Assembly (NCBI RefSeq): GCF_014705615.1
Contig: NZ_JACXJA010000010.1
Span: 186,001 to 250,000 of the forward strand
Reading direction: 5' to 3'
From: Paenibacillus oceani
Lineage (GTDB): Bacteria > Bacillota > Bacilli > Paenibacillales > NBRC-103111
Length of the DNA stretch: 64,000 nt
Positions 1 to 9,466 of the stretch are shown here, piece after piece (position 1 is the first letter of the stretch; the number at the start of each line of letters is the position of its first letter). The notes under the pieces are model-generated. The model saw only the letters and a program-made list of their open reading frames with translations. It searched no databases and had not been told where the DNA came from. A program made the translations under genes and the position numbers.

Positions 1-825
1 CAGCACGGCTAACGTTTTACTTTTCATGAACTGATCTTTCGGCGTAGCCGTTATGAGGCCGTTGCCGGGTATTTCATAGATCGACTTGGCCAGCTTGAAC
101 ACTCTGTTCCAATTGTCGTTACGGACGGTCGCTTTATCTGTTCTCGGATCGATCGCCGCGATCGACAACGGCTGCGACATCCAGATCACGGTACTCCCCG
201 GGTCCAGTCCGCGGAACTGGGTTCCTCCTTCCAGGCGCGTCACTTTTTTGGCCAAATCGATGAGCTGCTCCCAACTCATCCCGTCCGTCGGATAAGGCGC
301 TCCGAATTTATCGAAGATGTCTTTGTTGTAGTACATCGCGTGGTAGTTCACATTAATGGGCAGTCCGTAAATTTCCCCTTTATCCGAAGCGTTCTTCACA
401 TCGGTGATGTATCCGGGCTCGAAACGGTTCAGATCGATATTGGATGTTTGGAACAGCGGCGTCATATCGGACACGAGTTCTTTTTCTTTATACGAAGCCA
501 GATTGCCGTTGAACGTAACGATGAGATCCGGAATCGTTCCTGCAGCCATAAGCGCATCAAGTGACGTACCCGCGCCTTCCGGATTGTAATTCAGCGTAAT
601 ATGCGGGTATTTCTTGGCCAGAAACGATTGGACGACATTTTTAAACTCCTCGTCCAGCACCGTGCTGGAGCCTTGGCTGGCTACCTGCAGCGTTACCGGC
701 TCAGCTTTGGCTTGCGGAGGCTGCGGCTGCTCGCCAGGCTCTCCTTGTTCGGATACTGTTTGGCTGCAGCCGGTCAACAGGAGTACGCCGATACCGGACA
801 GAGACAAAAACGTTTTCATTTTCAT
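1..825 (-). CDS. Extracellular solute-binding lipoprotein, C-terminus cut by window edge
   Basis: Only the first 275 residues are in the window. The protein begins MKMKTFLSLSGIGVLLLTGC, a lipoprotein signal with a lipobox Cys. It continues through the family 1 solute-binding fold, with NRFEPGYI and MYYNKDIFDKFGAPYP, motifs shared with the other binding proteins of this window (7925, 24369, 33132, 38158). The role is extracytoplasmic capture of an oligosaccharide for an ABC importer; the substrate is not readable. The start is the ATG at 823-825, preceded on its strand by a purine-rich ribosome binding site. It lies 63 bp downstream of the FAD enzyme gene and is probably co-transcribed with it. 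No permease gene is visible. Confidence 0.9.
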   Translation of the reverse strand, partial: MKMKTFLSLSGIGVLLLTGCSQTVSEQGEPGEQPQPPQAKAEPVTLQVASQGSSTVLDEEFKNVVQSFLAKKYPHITLNYNPEGAGTSLDALMAAGTIPDLIVTFNGNLASYKEKELVSDMTPLFQTSNIDLNRFEPGYITDVKNASDKGEIYGLPINVNYHAMYYNKDIFDKFGAPYPTDGMSWEQLIDLAKKVTRLEGGTQFRGLDPGSTVIWMSQPLSIAAIDPRTDKATVRNDNWNRVFKLAKSIYEIPGNGLITATPKDQFMKSKTLAVL

Positions 826-888
826 GGGGGACACCCTTCCAAATTTTTTTCAACCGCTATATAAGTTCAACTTATACAGTTGAAGCGT

Positions 889-2715
889 TCATTCCACACG
901 AATCTCGACGATTCGGGCATGATTAATACCGTTCGTACCGGTCACTTCGATACGCAGGCAGGAGACGCGGTTCATCGGGATGTCGAATTTCAGCTGGCGT
1001 TTATAATTGTCGCGGACGTGGACGATCTCTCGAACCTCTCCGTTAATTTCCGCCAGCACACGAAATTGCTTGATCGTTTCCGGCTGATGCCCCCACACCA
1101 TTTTGTTTTGATGCGCTTTTTGGTGCGATAAGGTCAAGTACCGATGCAGTCCGGTATCCAAAACGATGGTGATGCCGTGGATGTCGATCGGCTCCTCCCA
1201 GCGCAGCTCCAGCCACGGCGCCGGATCGGATGGGTCCGACATCCAGCGGTGCGTCCCCGGAGCGGTCAGATCCGGCCGTACGCCAAGCGGTCCCGACACC
1301 GTCCTTGTATGACGGTCGACGACTTGCGCAGCGCGCCCGATTTCCTGCTCGGAGGAGGCCGTTATTCGCGCTTCCGCCGCCCGGTTGCGATCCGCCAGCA
1401 GCCGTCCCGGCAAATACGCCCCTTGCCGCAGCAGCTGCTGCTGAGCTTCCTCAACAAGCGGCTTGTCGCACCAGGCGTCCTCCAGCGGTTTTCCCGATTT
1501 CAACGCGGCCGCGGCGAATGTGCCAAGCCCTTCTCCCGCCACCGCGCAAGTGGCCATCACCCTTGTGCTGGAGAAGGCGATATGCGTAGCCGACATGTTG
1601 CGCCCGGCGAACATCAGGTTGGCGATATTTTCGCTGATTAACGATCTTAGAGGGATGCCATACATGTATGGCGTATACGGCTGGTTGCACGGCTTCTCTT
1701 CTTTGGCGTCGATACCCCCCGGAGGGTGCGTATCCATCGACCAGCCGCCGTAAGCGATTACATCTTCGAAATCGATTGCCTGCTCCAAATCGTTCTGGGT
1801 CAGCACGTGCTTCCCGATAAACCGGCGCGATTCCCGTTTGCCCGGCAAAAATCCGAACCAATCAAGCGCCCAGTTCAACGATTCGGGGTGATTGCCGCTG
1901 TTCTTGATATGGTCCCAGACCCCCATCAAAATCGCCAGCAGCTCGTCGCGGATCGTCTCGTTATCTTTGATCGTATCCATCATGCCGCCGAACTCGATCC
2001 ACCAGTATCCGTATTCCCACGAGTGATGTCCGCGGAAGCGCAAATCGTCCTCACTGAAAGTGCGCGCCCAGAACGGCTTGACAAACGGCATCGGCCTGCC
2101 CTCGTCCCGCGCCGTGAACAGCAGCGAGGAACCGAGCCGGTAAGCGTCGTTTTGCCCGACTGCTGCGGATTCCCCATAATCCCCGGCCGCCTCTCTTCCG
2201 GTCGTGAACGACGCGCCCGCCTCGAAGCCGAGTCTCCCGTCCCCTGTACAGTCGGCGAAAATCGCAGCCTCGATTTCAAAATAATCTTCCGTGCTCTCCC
2301 GGTTGACGTAGGCCGCCGCAATCCGGTTGCCTTCCTTCCGCACGCCGACAACCGCCGTATTCAGCATCAGTGTCAGGAGCGGTTCGTCTCTGCATGTTTC
2401 GTACAAAATCAGATCGAGCATCGAAGCGCTGCGCTGAGGGTTGCGTACGGCGCATTCCAGCATGATTTCTTCGATGATGCCGCTCTCCCTCGCCTCCGTC
2501 TGCAGTTCTTTCCCCCGTGGAGACGAGCCGGATACGTGCATCCGGATTTCCGACGAAGCGTTTCCCCCTAATACAGACCGGTCTTGACACAAAATCACGC
2601 TAACTCCGTTGCGCGCCGCTGCGATCGCGGCCGCTACTCCGGCAAGCCCCCCTCCCGCTACGAATAATTGCGTGTTCAAAACGGTTCTTTTGCGGTTTTC
2701 TTGATCCAGCTTCAT
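889..2715 (-). CDS. FAD-dependent oxidoreductase with C-terminal discoidin-like domain
   Basis: 608 residues. The N-terminus carries a Rossmann dinucleotide-binding motif ([19 protein letters not shown], residues about 19-37) followed by [10 protein letters not shown], typical of the FAD_oxidored family (PF12831 type) found in carbohydrate loci. Residues about 475-608 form a beta-rich module resembling an F5/8 type C (discoidin) fold, so the enzyme may bind glycan as well as oxidise or isomerise it. There is no signal peptide, so it is probably cytoplasmic. The start ATG has an optimal CGGAGG site. It is divergent from the AraC gene at 2857 and upstream of the solute-binding protein gene at the window edge, suggesting a three-gene carbohydrate module. 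The substrate is unknown. Confidence 0.85.
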   Translation of the reverse strand: MKLDQENRKRTVLNTQLFVAGGGLAGVAAAIAAARNGVSVILCQDRSVLGGNASSEIRMHVSGSSPRGKELQTEARESGIIEEIMLECAVRNPQRSASMLDLILYETCRDEPLLTLMLNTAVVGVRKEGNRIAAAYVNRESTEDYFEIEAAIFADCTGDGRLGFEAGASFTTGREAAGDYGESAAVGQNDAYRLGSSLLFTARDEGRPMPFVKPFWARTFSEDDLRFRGHHSWEYGYWWIEFGGMMDTIKDNETIRDELLAILMGVWDHIKNSGNHPESLNWALDWFGFLPGKRESRRFIGKHVLTQNDLEQAIDFEDVIAYGGWSMDTHPPGGIDAKEEKPCNQPYTPYMYGIPLRSLISENIANLMFAGRNMSATHIAFSSTRVMATCAVAGEGLGTFAAAALKSGKPLEDAWCDKPLVEEAQQQLLRQGAYLPGRLLADRNRAAEARITASSEQEIGRAAQVVDRHTRTVSGPLGVRPDLTAPGTHRWMSDPSDPAPWLELRWEEPIDIHGITIVLDTGLHRYLTLSHQKAHQNKMVWGHQPETIKQFRVLAEINGEVREIVHVRDNYKRQLKFDIPMNRVSCLRIEVTGTNGINHARIVEIRVE

Positions 2716-2816
2716 GGTTTCCTCCGAAAAATTTAATCTGTAGTCGTTCTGACTTCATACTAGAACAGCCGTTTTCCTTTTAAAATGCCGGTTTTTTAAT
2801 TACACTGTATACATAA

Positions 2817-2830
2817 TTTAATCGCTTTCA
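2817..2830 (-). promoter_or_regulatory. Possible cre-like site in divergent promoter
   Basis: On the minus strand this reads TGAAAGCGATTAAA, matching the CcpA cre consensus TGWAANCGNTNWCA except near the last C. It lies between the divergent FAD oxidoreductase and AraC genes. With one or two mismatches it is only a candidate for catabolite control. Confidence 0.25.
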
Positions 2831-2856
2831 TTTCTTACTGCAGAGGAGGTTGACCT

Positions 2857-3681
2857 GTGGACGGCTTCCTGTTGAGCGATTGCGTGCCCCGATTGATTTA
2901 CTCGATGTATTGGGAGCGCAAAGACAAGTTTTTGTTTTATGAAGATACGTACAAGGAATGGACCATTTTCGCCGTGGAAAGCGGTTCGTTTTATTACGAG
3001 CTGGGCGGGGACAAAGGAATCGCGACGTTTGGAGATCTTCTCATCTGTCCTCCGAAAACGCCGTTTCGCCGTGTCATCGTCGAGCCTCTCACTTTTTTCG
3101 TATTGCGCCTGCGCTGGTTTACCCGGGAGGGAAGCCGGATGGAGCCGGCCGAACACCGGGAGTTTTTCACAGGCAAAATCAATTTGCAAAATACAAGCCG
3201 CCTTCTCGCCAACTATAAGATGATGAAACAATCCGAGACGTTCGATACCGAGCGAAGACTGCATCGGATCAGCCATTATGTGCAGGACATCTGGCTGCTG
3301 TATTGCGGGGAATCCGGGGAGGGGGCGGAGTCTGAAGACCGGATCATGCCAAATAAGCCCGAGCCGATTATGCTCAAAGCCTCTTCCCTTATCCAAAAGC
3401 ACGCCTTCCAAACGATCGACCTGAAGCAGATAGCCGCTATGCTCGGATTAAGCCCGGCCCGATTCACCCAGAAATTCAAGGCAGACTTCGGGATCACGCC
3501 GATTCAGCATCTCACCTCGATTCGTCTGGAGAAGGCGAAGCGGCTGCTGCTGGAAACGACTTTGACGCTGGAGCAAATCTCGGAGAGCATCGGATACCAG
3601 AACGGTTATTATTTGAACCGGATTTTCAGAAAACATATGAATGTTACTCCGGCGACGTACAGGAAGACGCACAGTGTCTGA
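2857..3681 (+). CDS. AraC-family transcriptional regulator
   Basis: 274 residues with a GTG start behind an AGGAGGT site at 2844-2850. The N-terminal half (about 1-160) is a cupin-like sensor domain. The C-terminal half (about 175-272) is the two-helix-turn-helix AraC domain (IDLKQIAAMLGLSPARFTQ and LEQISESIGYQNGYYLNRIF). It resembles the regulator at 9467 (shared WERK/FERK, DTY and FAVE motifs), so the two are paralogues. It is divergent from the FAD oxidoreductase and solute-binding protein genes, its likely targets. The effector is unknown. Confidence 0.92.
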   Translation: MDGFLLSDCVPRLIYSMYWERKDKFLFYEDTYKEWTIFAVESGSFYYELGGDKGIATFGDLLICPPKTPFRRVIVEPLTFFVLRLRWFTREGSRMEPAEHREFFTGKINLQNTSRLLANYKMMKQSETFDTERRLHRISHYVQDIWLLYCGESGEGAESEDRIMPNKPEPIMLKASSLIQKHAFQTIDLKQIAAMLGLSPARFTQKFKADFGITPIQHLTSIRLEKAKRLLLETTLTLEQISESIGYQNGYYLNRIFRKHMNVTPATYRKTHSV

Positions 3682-3728
3682 AAAAACACCCCCTTACCAC
3701 TCGTCGGAATAACCCGGAGGTTGTTTCG

Positions 3729-3854
3729 ATGAATGCTAAGGGGGCGCCCGAGCAGGTGAACGTCAACAAGGACGGCCTGAACTTGTTCGGCTCCGGGTTC
3801 GGCGACCATCCGCAAGATATTGTGCTGTCTTTCGTTTGCAGCAGCGACCGGTGA
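3729..3854 (+). CDS. Possible 41-residue ORF inside a hairpin loop
   Basis: The ORF starts at an ATG nine bases after CGGAGG and encodes MNAKGAPEQVNVNKDGLNLF... with no recognised family. Its ribosome binding site lies in the loop of a long-range stem (CCCCCTTA at 3689-3696 with TAAGGGGG at 3737-3744); the right arm overlaps the first codons. Followed on the minus strand by six T, the same stem could instead act as a minus-strand terminator. Coding status is doubtful. Confidence 0.22.
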   Translation: MNAKGAPEQVNVNKDGLNLFGSGFGDHPQDIVLSFVCSSDR

Positions 3855-3959
3855 AAACACACTCTTTCTCGCGGGCAGAGGCTCCGACTCCGCGCACAAG
3901 CAGGACGTGTTCGACATCGCTGCAAAACGTCATGCGTGTGGGCCCTATGGCGAAATAGG

Positions 3960-4268
3960 ACATCGCTGAAAACGTATTGCGTGCGGGCTCTCTATGACAA
4001 AATAGAAGTCTTTGGCACCTCCTATTTTCGGCCTTTTCGAGAAACTGGGCCAAATAAAGGCGGTTTGCACCCCTTATTTCAACCAATTCGCACGGTCTGC
4101 ACCCTTATCGTGGATATTAGCCGCTTCAAACCGCTCTTATTTCCCCCACCAGGCAAGTTTTGAACAAAATAACGGTTACAAACCGCTCTTATCCGGTTCA
4201 TTCCGGCCGCCTATAAGCAGGGTCAAAAGCCGAACATCCGCGAAAAGTGGGTAACTTCTTCGCGCAAT
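3960..4268 (+). repeat. Dispersed 300-bp intergenic repeat, copy A
   Basis: One of four same-orientation copies (others near 10.6, 15.9 and 58.0 kb). Landmarks in order are a short AAATAGAAGTCTTTGGCA segment, ATAAAGGCGGTTTGCACC, CTTATTTCAACCAATTC, CAAACCGCTCTTATTTCCCC, and AAATAACGGTTACAAACCGC, ending near a GAAGCAGG-like tract. The core unit (about AATAAGGGGTACAAACCGCNNTTAT) occurs in both orientations within the copy. Copy A is preceded by an extra, diverged duplicate of its 5' segment at 3914-3959. Edges are approximate. Confidence 0.75.
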
Positions 4269-4381
4269 CGTGTAACCCTGCGGGACGACAGGAAATATAT
4301 ACTCGCTATTACGAGCAAAGCGGATTATCCTCTGGCAGGGGCCGACTTCATCTCGATTCAAGCAGGCATTCGTTATTTTGA

Positions 4382-4639
4382 TGCGGCATCGGTTTTGATC
4401 AAACAATATTTCGTGTCCGTCAACCGGGCTCTCCCGGGGCAATCGACCGATATGACGAGACGGATCGCGATTCTGACCCCGCCGCCCAGGTTCCTCAAGC
4501 CTCGAACTACTACGTGAATTATAAGCAAGGAGATCTATTCTACAACGTGGACCCCGCTGCCAGCGGGACGATCGGATGGGTCTGCACCGCTTCGGGCACA
4601 CCCGGGGTGTGGAAGGGCTTTGGGAAAATAGAGGACTAA
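4382..4639 (+). pseudogene. C-terminal remnant of a secreted beta-helix protein
   Basis: The open frame after a stop at 4379-4381 ends in NYKQGDLFYNVDPAASGTIG, then WVCTASGTPGVWKGFG and a terminating TAA. This matches the last 45 residues of the beta-helix protein at 40995-42986 (KQGDIFYNTNP, GWICTIAGTPGTWKSFG). No start codon, signal peptide or beta-helix body is present upstream; instead repeat copy A lies there. I read it as the surviving tail of a decayed gene. Confidence 0.7.
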
Positions 4640-4683
4640 TGCAGGGAATACGCCGCCCTTCGGCAATCCTTGCTGACAAATCC

Positions 4684-4723
4684 GAGAATCCGGCCGGAAT
4701 TATCTCCGGCCGGTTCTTGCTTT
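4684..4723 (+). terminator. Rho-independent terminator
   Basis: CCGGCCGG at 4690-4697 pairs with CCGGCCGG at 4706-4713 across an 8-base loop, followed by TTCTTGCTTT. It sits after the beta-helix remnant and before the convergent acetyltransferase gene, so it may serve both strands. Confidence 0.65.
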
Positions 4724-4747
4724 ACACCTTCGCTGCTTCTTTACCGT

Positions 4748-5692
4748 CTATTTCATCATCATCAGGTATTGTTCATAGTTTGTAATAAACCCGGCTGCCT
4801 CGTGCATACGGACAACCTCGGGATTCGACATCGATAAGTCGGCGGTTTTATAGGTAACGGCAGGATCGAAAGATCCATAAGCCTCAGACAGCAACAATCG
4901 GAATACGACCTCTCTGTCCACGCAAGCTGCACTCACCTCGCATTGTTTAAGTACAACGGACTTCAGCTCGCCGTCCGCTCCATAAGCACGATTAAACAAG
5001 GCATAACCGATTTCCTTGCCCTCCGGATCGAACGCTGTAACGGACTGCCCTGTCTTCATATTGTGCCACATGCACCACCAAGCCGCCTCGGATCGGTAGA
5101 AAGGCAGTTTGGACACCGCCGTCGGGGCGCCATGAACAAGACGAATATCGTCGAGACCAACCGTGCGGTCAAAGAATGCTGTTCCCGTCCCTGTATGCGT
5201 CATCCCAATTAATCGATCTGCGATTTCAAAGCCTCCTTTCTGATAGGCCCTGATCGCATGCTCGTTTTTGGCGACTACCTCCAGGAAGGCGCAATCCGCT
5301 TCCTGCTCCCGAATCACCTTGCCCGCTTCCAGCATCATCGCTTTCGCAATCCCTTTGCCGCGGTACTCCGGGAACACGCCCGTTCCGCCGTTCCAGACGA
5401 GCTTCTTGCCGCCCGTCTGCTTCACTGCGATGAATACGAATCCGACCGGTTTATCGCCCGCGAAGCATACAACCGACAACTCCGGCCGTATTCCCTCCGT
5501 TCCGAACCCGTCCAGCATCCGGTCCAGCTCGCCTGGAACAGGAACTCCCGTCGGCGCCGGAGGACGCGCAAACCCGGGATAATGAATCGCCATTTCGGCG
5601 TGATAACCTTCGAAGCCTCGCTTCTTCAGTTCCAATGCCTGCTCGAACGTGCATTGATGCAGTCGTCCCAATCGCAGCTCGTTATTGTCCAT
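4748..5692 (-). CDS. Double-domain GNAT N-acetyltransferase
   Basis: 314 residues. The first GNAT domain (about 1-155) contains the acetyl-CoA-binding segment VFPEYRGKGIAKAMMLEAGK and the later AIRAYQKGGFE helix. The second half (about 160-314) is a degenerate GNAT-like repeat ending NPEVVRMHEAAGFITNYEQY. Tandem GNAT proteins of this size are common in Bacillales; acceptors are mostly unknown. Start is an ATG with a weak AGCAGG site. It is monocistronic between a terminator-bearing gap and an intergenic stretch. Confidence 0.85.
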   Translation of the reverse strand: MDNNELRLGRLHQCTFEQALELKKRGFEGYHAEMAIHYPGFARPPAPTGVPVPGELDRMLDGFGTEGIRPELSVVCFAGDKPVGFVFIAVKQTGGKKLVWNGGTGVFPEYRGKGIAKAMMLEAGKVIREQEADCAFLEVVAKNEHAIRAYQKGGFEIADRLIGMTHTGTGTAFFDRTVGLDDIRLVHGAPTAVSKLPFYRSEAAWWCMWHNMKTGQSVTAFDPEGKEIGYALFNRAYGADGELKSVVLKQCEVSAACVDREVVFRLLLSEAYGSFDPAVTYKTADLSMSNPEVVRMHEAAGFITNYEQYLMMMK

Positions 5693-5795
5693 TATCGAAT
5701 ACCTGCTTTCCCCAAACGTCGTATTCTATCCATCGTAGCCGGATGGCTTCCCACAGAAAAGTATACTCCCTTAACCCGCTTGAGGCCAGATCATT

Positions 5796-6230
5796 CTACG
5801 GCTCCGGGAAAAAGCAAAAGGAATCAATGGCAAAAGAAAAAAGGGAGCTTGCTCTCGCTCCCCCTCCCGATACAAAAATCCGGCTTGCTATGCCGACTGG
5901 TTTATGCCTCCACTCTTGGCTTGGCCGGGTCGCATTCGGATCGGGCACCAAACCTAAAGTTGCGGGATTCATTAAGTAATAACATTCTTCCCGCATCATA
6001 TGATCAGGCATGAGGGGAGCGATTCGGTCAAGTACTTCGGCCGACAAACAAGTACAAAAGGCTTTTAAGGTTATGGCCGCTATACACGGCAACGTCTTGT
6101 ACAAAACGTTTGTCGCAGGAGCGGCACATAAGAGGGAAGAGTGCATTTCGCCGGAGAACATGCTTCGGACTATCATGGTTGGGTTCAAGGAGCGATACAA
6201 ACCGCTATTCGTGTGGCCTATAAGATCCAT
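5796..6230 (-). pseudogene. Probable remnant of a DUF2935-type ferritin-like protein
   Basis: The only recognisable stretch is LDRIAPLMPDHMMREECYYL, which resembles the PLLxDHVxREAxxYL signature closing DUF2935 helical-bundle proteins of Bacillales (recalled, not searched). The preceding TLKAFCTCLS also fits. The flanking sequence does not look like the family, and the frame runs through a strong terminator at 5836-5864, so the real gene has probably been truncated and frameshifted. This could also be chance similarity. Confidence 0.33.
5836..5864 (-). terminator. Rho-independent terminator, minus strand
   Basis: On the minus strand GGGAGC (+ 5857-5862) pairs with GCTCCC (+ 5843-5848) across an 8-base loop and is followed by TTTTTT (+ 5837-5842). 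A functional terminator here implies that a minus-strand gene once ended just upstream, consistent with the remnant called at 5796-6230. Confidence 0.6.
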
Positions 6231-6326
6231 TAGGCGAGTTGGAGCATACCTGAAGCCTCGCGTTCACATTCATTGTTGGAATGTTTGAAGGGGGATCTGT
6301 GCATTCCCTGGATATTGGGCGTCACT

Positions 6327-6794
6327 TTATGCTGTACCAGACGAACCCGTTCCGTCCGGGCCATCTACAAGATCGACCAAGCCGATGCCAATGGTGGTGA
6401 TCGCCGCTGCCTTCCCCAGCTTCATTGCGCCTTCTTTAAGTAACTCTGAATCGTTTTCTTTGATGCCTGTCATCATCTCTTTCCCGCTTTCGACCACATA
6501 TTCGATCCCATGGCCAACACCTTTAACGGTTGTAGCTGCAGCATCACCCAGCTCGTCGAGTCCTGTCTTCGCTTGCTGCTTATCCGCCGTTAACAAGCCT
6601 GCGCCTACATCCCAGACGCCGCTCGCTGCTTGCCCTGCAAGCTCCCCTGTCTTGGCGGTTACTCTTTCTATATCATTGCCGATCTCTTTAATGTAATTGC
6701 TATTTACAAGCTCGCCGGCAACACGTACAGTACCTCCAAGTACCAGCCCCGTTACATCCCCCGCCAGCTTCCCAAACCCTTTAAGAAAATCCAT
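6327..6794 (-). CDS. Small Gly/Ala-rich protein of unknown function
   Basis: 155 residues beginning MDFLKGFGKLAGDVTGLVLG. The ATG at 6792-6794 was chosen over an upstream in-frame GTG because GAGGTG lies six bases before it. The protein is rich in Gly, Ala, Val and Lys, with repeated amphipathic stretches (VTAKTGELAGQAASGVWDVG, TTVKGVGHGIEYVVESGKEM) and a weakly hydrophobic C-terminus (AAAITTIGIGLVDLVDG). There is no signal peptide or known domain. The pattern suggests a membrane-surface or stress protein, which is inference only. Confidence 0.7.
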   Translation of the reverse strand: MDFLKGFGKLAGDVTGLVLGGTVRVAGELVNSNYIKEIGNDIERVTAKTGELAGQAASGVWDVGAGLLTADKQQAKTGLDELGDAAATTVKGVGHGIEYVVESGKEMMTGIKENDSELLKEGAMKLGKAAAITTIGIGLVDLVDGPDGTGSSGTA

Positions 6795-6938
6795 CTGAAA
6801 CACCTCAGTCTATTCAAATTAGTCTCCTGCCAGCTGTTGACGAATTTTGTTTTGATTTTATTATACAGCGTTCCGGTCTGAACCAAATCAGACCGGCGCC
6901 CTTATCTGAACTGGACTTTGGTCGGGATCGCCTTGTAA

Positions 6939-6973
6939 TGAAAAAAGCCGCTGAATGAATCGGCGGCTTTTCG
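6939..6973. terminator. Bidirectional terminator
   Basis: AAAAAAGCCGC (from about 6940) pairs with GCGGCTTTT after a 12-base loop. T-runs are present on both strands. It ends the epimerase/solute-binding protein operon transcribed leftwards. Confidence 0.75.
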
Positions 6974-7027
6974 CTTTCTATTGGTACGCTAGAATCGGCG
7001 CTCGCTGCTTAGCTGCTGACTCTGCCT

Positions 7028-7909
7028 TTACGGCTGCGCAAGGGTCAGGCAATACTGGGCGATGTCGTACCCGATCTTCGCCAGAGGGTCTTTGAGGGAC
7101 TCGGGCAGGCGGCCAAATTCCTTGTGCGTTTCATAAGTAAAATCGCCCTCGTAACCGATCTCGACAAGCACCGGTATGACGGAATGCCAGTCGACGCTGC
7201 CGTGGAACGGAAACATATGCTCATCCGATTTGCCGTAATTGTCGTTGATATGCGTCGCCTTCAGCCGCTTGCCAAGCGTGCGCAGCGCCGGGCGCTGATC
7301 CTTGTACAGGAAGTTTCCGTGCCCGAAATCCCAGCACGCACCGATCCGGGAATCGCCCCAGACGTCGATTAAGGCGGCGAGCTCGGCGGCATGGCTGGCA
7401 AACCGTCTTTTGGACGTCTCTCGTTCAATCATATTTTCAAAGGCGATCCCTACATTGTGCTTGACGGCCAGCTCGACGATCGGCGTGAAATGTTCCACAT
7501 TGTCCTTGATGCAGGCATCGGCGTCCAAGGCCGTCGTCTCCCGGTCTTCGTGAGGGTGCACGACCGCCCATTTGACACCGAGAATGGAGCTGGCAATGAT
7601 GGACCGGCGCATCATTTCCTCATAAACCTCCAGCCGTTCAGCCGGCTGATGATTCACATGTCCGGGCAAAAACACGGGGTGCGACTGGCTGAACTCGACG
7701 CCCAGCCGCTCGGCCTCTTCCCGGAGCTCGTGCATCAGGGTCTCCCAGTTGTCGCAGACCAGATCGGTCTGGCCCGTCAGAGCCCGGCAAAAGTTAATAT
7801 CCAGCACCTCGTACCCGACCGCCTTTAACCTTCTCATCGCATCCTTGTACGGCGTATACCCTCCCGATAAAGTTTGGCTGAAAGTAGCGGTTGTCGTGGA
7901 AAGACGCAT
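7028..7909 (-). CDS. Sugar phosphate isomerase/epimerase (xylose isomerase-like TIM barrel)
   Basis: 293 residues, an AP-endonuclease-2 / xylose isomerase-like TIM barrel. Metal-binding acids and histidines sit at the expected strand ends: VVHPHED, IAFENM, ACWDFGHGN, ATHINDN and FTYETH. Family members interconvert keto sugars or inositol derivatives in the cytoplasm. The start has AGGAGG six to seven bases upstream. It lies 15 bp after the solute-binding protein gene at 7925-9238 and probably acts on the sugar that protein delivers. A terminator follows at 6939-6973. Confidence 0.88.
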   Translation of the reverse strand: MRLSTTTATFSQTLSGGYTPYKDAMRRLKAVGYEVLDINFCRALTGQTDLVCDNWETLMHELREEAERLGVEFSQSHPVFLPGHVNHQPAERLEVYEEMMRRSIIASSILGVKWAVVHPHEDRETTALDADACIKDNVEHFTPIVELAVKHNVGIAFENMIERETSKRRFASHAAELAALIDVWGDSRIGACWDFGHGNFLYKDQRPALRTLGKRLKATHINDNYGKSDEHMFPFHGSVDWHSVIPVLVEIGYEGDFTYETHKEFGRLPESLKDPLAKIGYDIAQYCLTLAQP

Positions 7910-7924
7910 GCTTTTTCCTCCTTT

Positions 7925-9238
7925 TTACTTTTGGGTTTCGAGCGCTTGATTGATTTCATGATCCAGCTCCCGCAGCACGGTATACGCATCGTCCGAGCGG
8001 TTCATGAAATCGGTAAACTTTTTATTGGTCAGCGGTTCCGCAATTTCCCGGTACAAGTAAACCGGGTATTTCACCGGGCTGCCTTTCACAATGCCGGCCA
8101 CGTTTTTCCCTTGCAAGACAGGATCGCCCTGCCCGAACGCTTTCTTCACCGCCGCGTTTTTAAGCGGGGATATCCGGCCGGACTTGGAGACGTTCATCTG
8201 CACTTCGTCGGATGTGAGTACTTCCATCACCTGAAGCACCTGGTCCATATGTTTGGTTGTCGGAACGGCTCCAATCATATAAACGGTCGAATTCCCATAA
8301 ATATTCGGCCGATCCGCATAAAACGGATGCTGCACGACATCCCAGTTGAGTCCGTCCTTCTCTGCCTCTTTCAACTGCGAGAACTTGCTGGTCTCATTCA
8401 GCATAGCAATCGTCCGATTTTTCGTAAACCCGCTTAATCCGTTCATTTTCGAATCTTTCGACGGCTCGTTCCCGGGAATCGAATAAATTTGCTTACCGAG
8501 CTCGAATACGCGTCTCCAGCTGTCGCTTGAGGTTATCGCTTTCTCAATCTTAGGATCTATATAGACGAGCCCGAGAGGCTGAGCCATTCGCACAATACTC
8601 CCGAAATCCCAGCCCCGGTACTGGACGCCGTTTTCGTTTCGCGTCACTTTCCTGGTGAGCTCCAAAGCCTCCTCCATCGTCATGCCGTCCTTCGGGTAAG
8701 GGACGCCGAATTTATCGAATATATCTTTGTTGTAATACAGCGCATGGAACGCCGTTTCAATCGGCAAGCCGTATAATTCGCCTTTCTCAGTTACCGCATA
8801 TTGAATATCGTCCAGAAAGTTCGGTTCAAACCGGTTCAAGTCCACTTTGTTATTTAGTAATAACGGCTTCATATCCATGTTGATGGCCCGATCCTTCAAA
8901 CCCGGCATATTGCCGTTAAACGAGATGTAGAGATCCGGAACTTCTCCGGACACAATGAGCTGGTCGTACGCCTTGAAGTTGCTTGCTTCAAAAAACTCAA
9001 ACGCAATGTGGGGATATTTCTTAGTGACTGGCTCGATGTACAGCTTCTTGAACTCATCGTTAATCGGCAAATGTACGGCAAACTTGAGTGTAACAGGAGT
9101 CGTCTCCGCGGCTTTGGCGGCCGCGGGCTCCGGGGCGCCGCCGGCGTTCCCGCCCGTTCCTTCCTTGGCGCAGCCGGCCAGTGCGACAGCTCCTATAACG
9201 GACAGACTCAGCAACAACTTCATGTTCCTGTTGTTCAT
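7925..9238 (-). CDS. Extracellular solute-binding lipoprotein
   Basis: 437 residues. The start MNNRNMKLLLSLSVIG was chosen because GGGAGG precedes it at good spacing; the longer in-frame extension has no site. The lipobox is VALAGC. The family 1 sugar-binding fold shows NRFEPNFLDDI, ALYYNKDIFDKFGVPYPKDG and a C-terminal helix NQALETQK. It resembles the binding protein at 1-825 more than the group at 24369, 33132 and 38158. First gene of an operon with the epimerase at 7028, divergent from AraC 9467. No membrane permease is nearby. Confidence 0.92.
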   Translation of the reverse strand: MNNRNMKLLLSLSVIGAVALAGCAKEGTGGNAGGAPEPAAAKAAETTPVTLKFAVHLPINDEFKKLYIEPVTKKYPHIAFEFFEASNFKAYDQLIVSGEVPDLYISFNGNMPGLKDRAINMDMKPLLLNNKVDLNRFEPNFLDDIQYAVTEKGELYGLPIETAFHALYYNKDIFDKFGVPYPKDGMTMEEALELTRKVTRNENGVQYRGWDFGSIVRMAQPLGLVYIDPKIEKAITSSDSWRRVFELGKQIYSIPGNEPSKDSKMNGLSGFTKNRTIAMLNETSKFSQLKEAEKDGLNWDVVQHPFYADRPNIYGNSTVYMIGAVPTTKHMDQVLQVMEVLTSDEVQMNVSKSGRISPLKNAAVKKAFGQGDPVLQGKNVAGIVKGSPVKYPVYLYREIAEPLTNKKFTDFMNRSDDAYTVLRELDHEINQALETQK

Positions 9239-9466
9239 TCCTAAATGCCTCCCTTTGATAGGTGTGATGTAACAAAGTTTCTCCCTTTGACCACTCCATT
9301 GGCATTTAAAGTATAGCAACTCAAGCTGCGAAATCTGTTAACTGGCGGTAAAGATATTGTAAAACCGTATTTTTATTTCATTAGAACAAAAATATAATGA
9401 CTTGAACATACAGTATTCCGTCATTTATAATATAATTTATTTCAACAAAGGGGCTGATGCTCTGCC

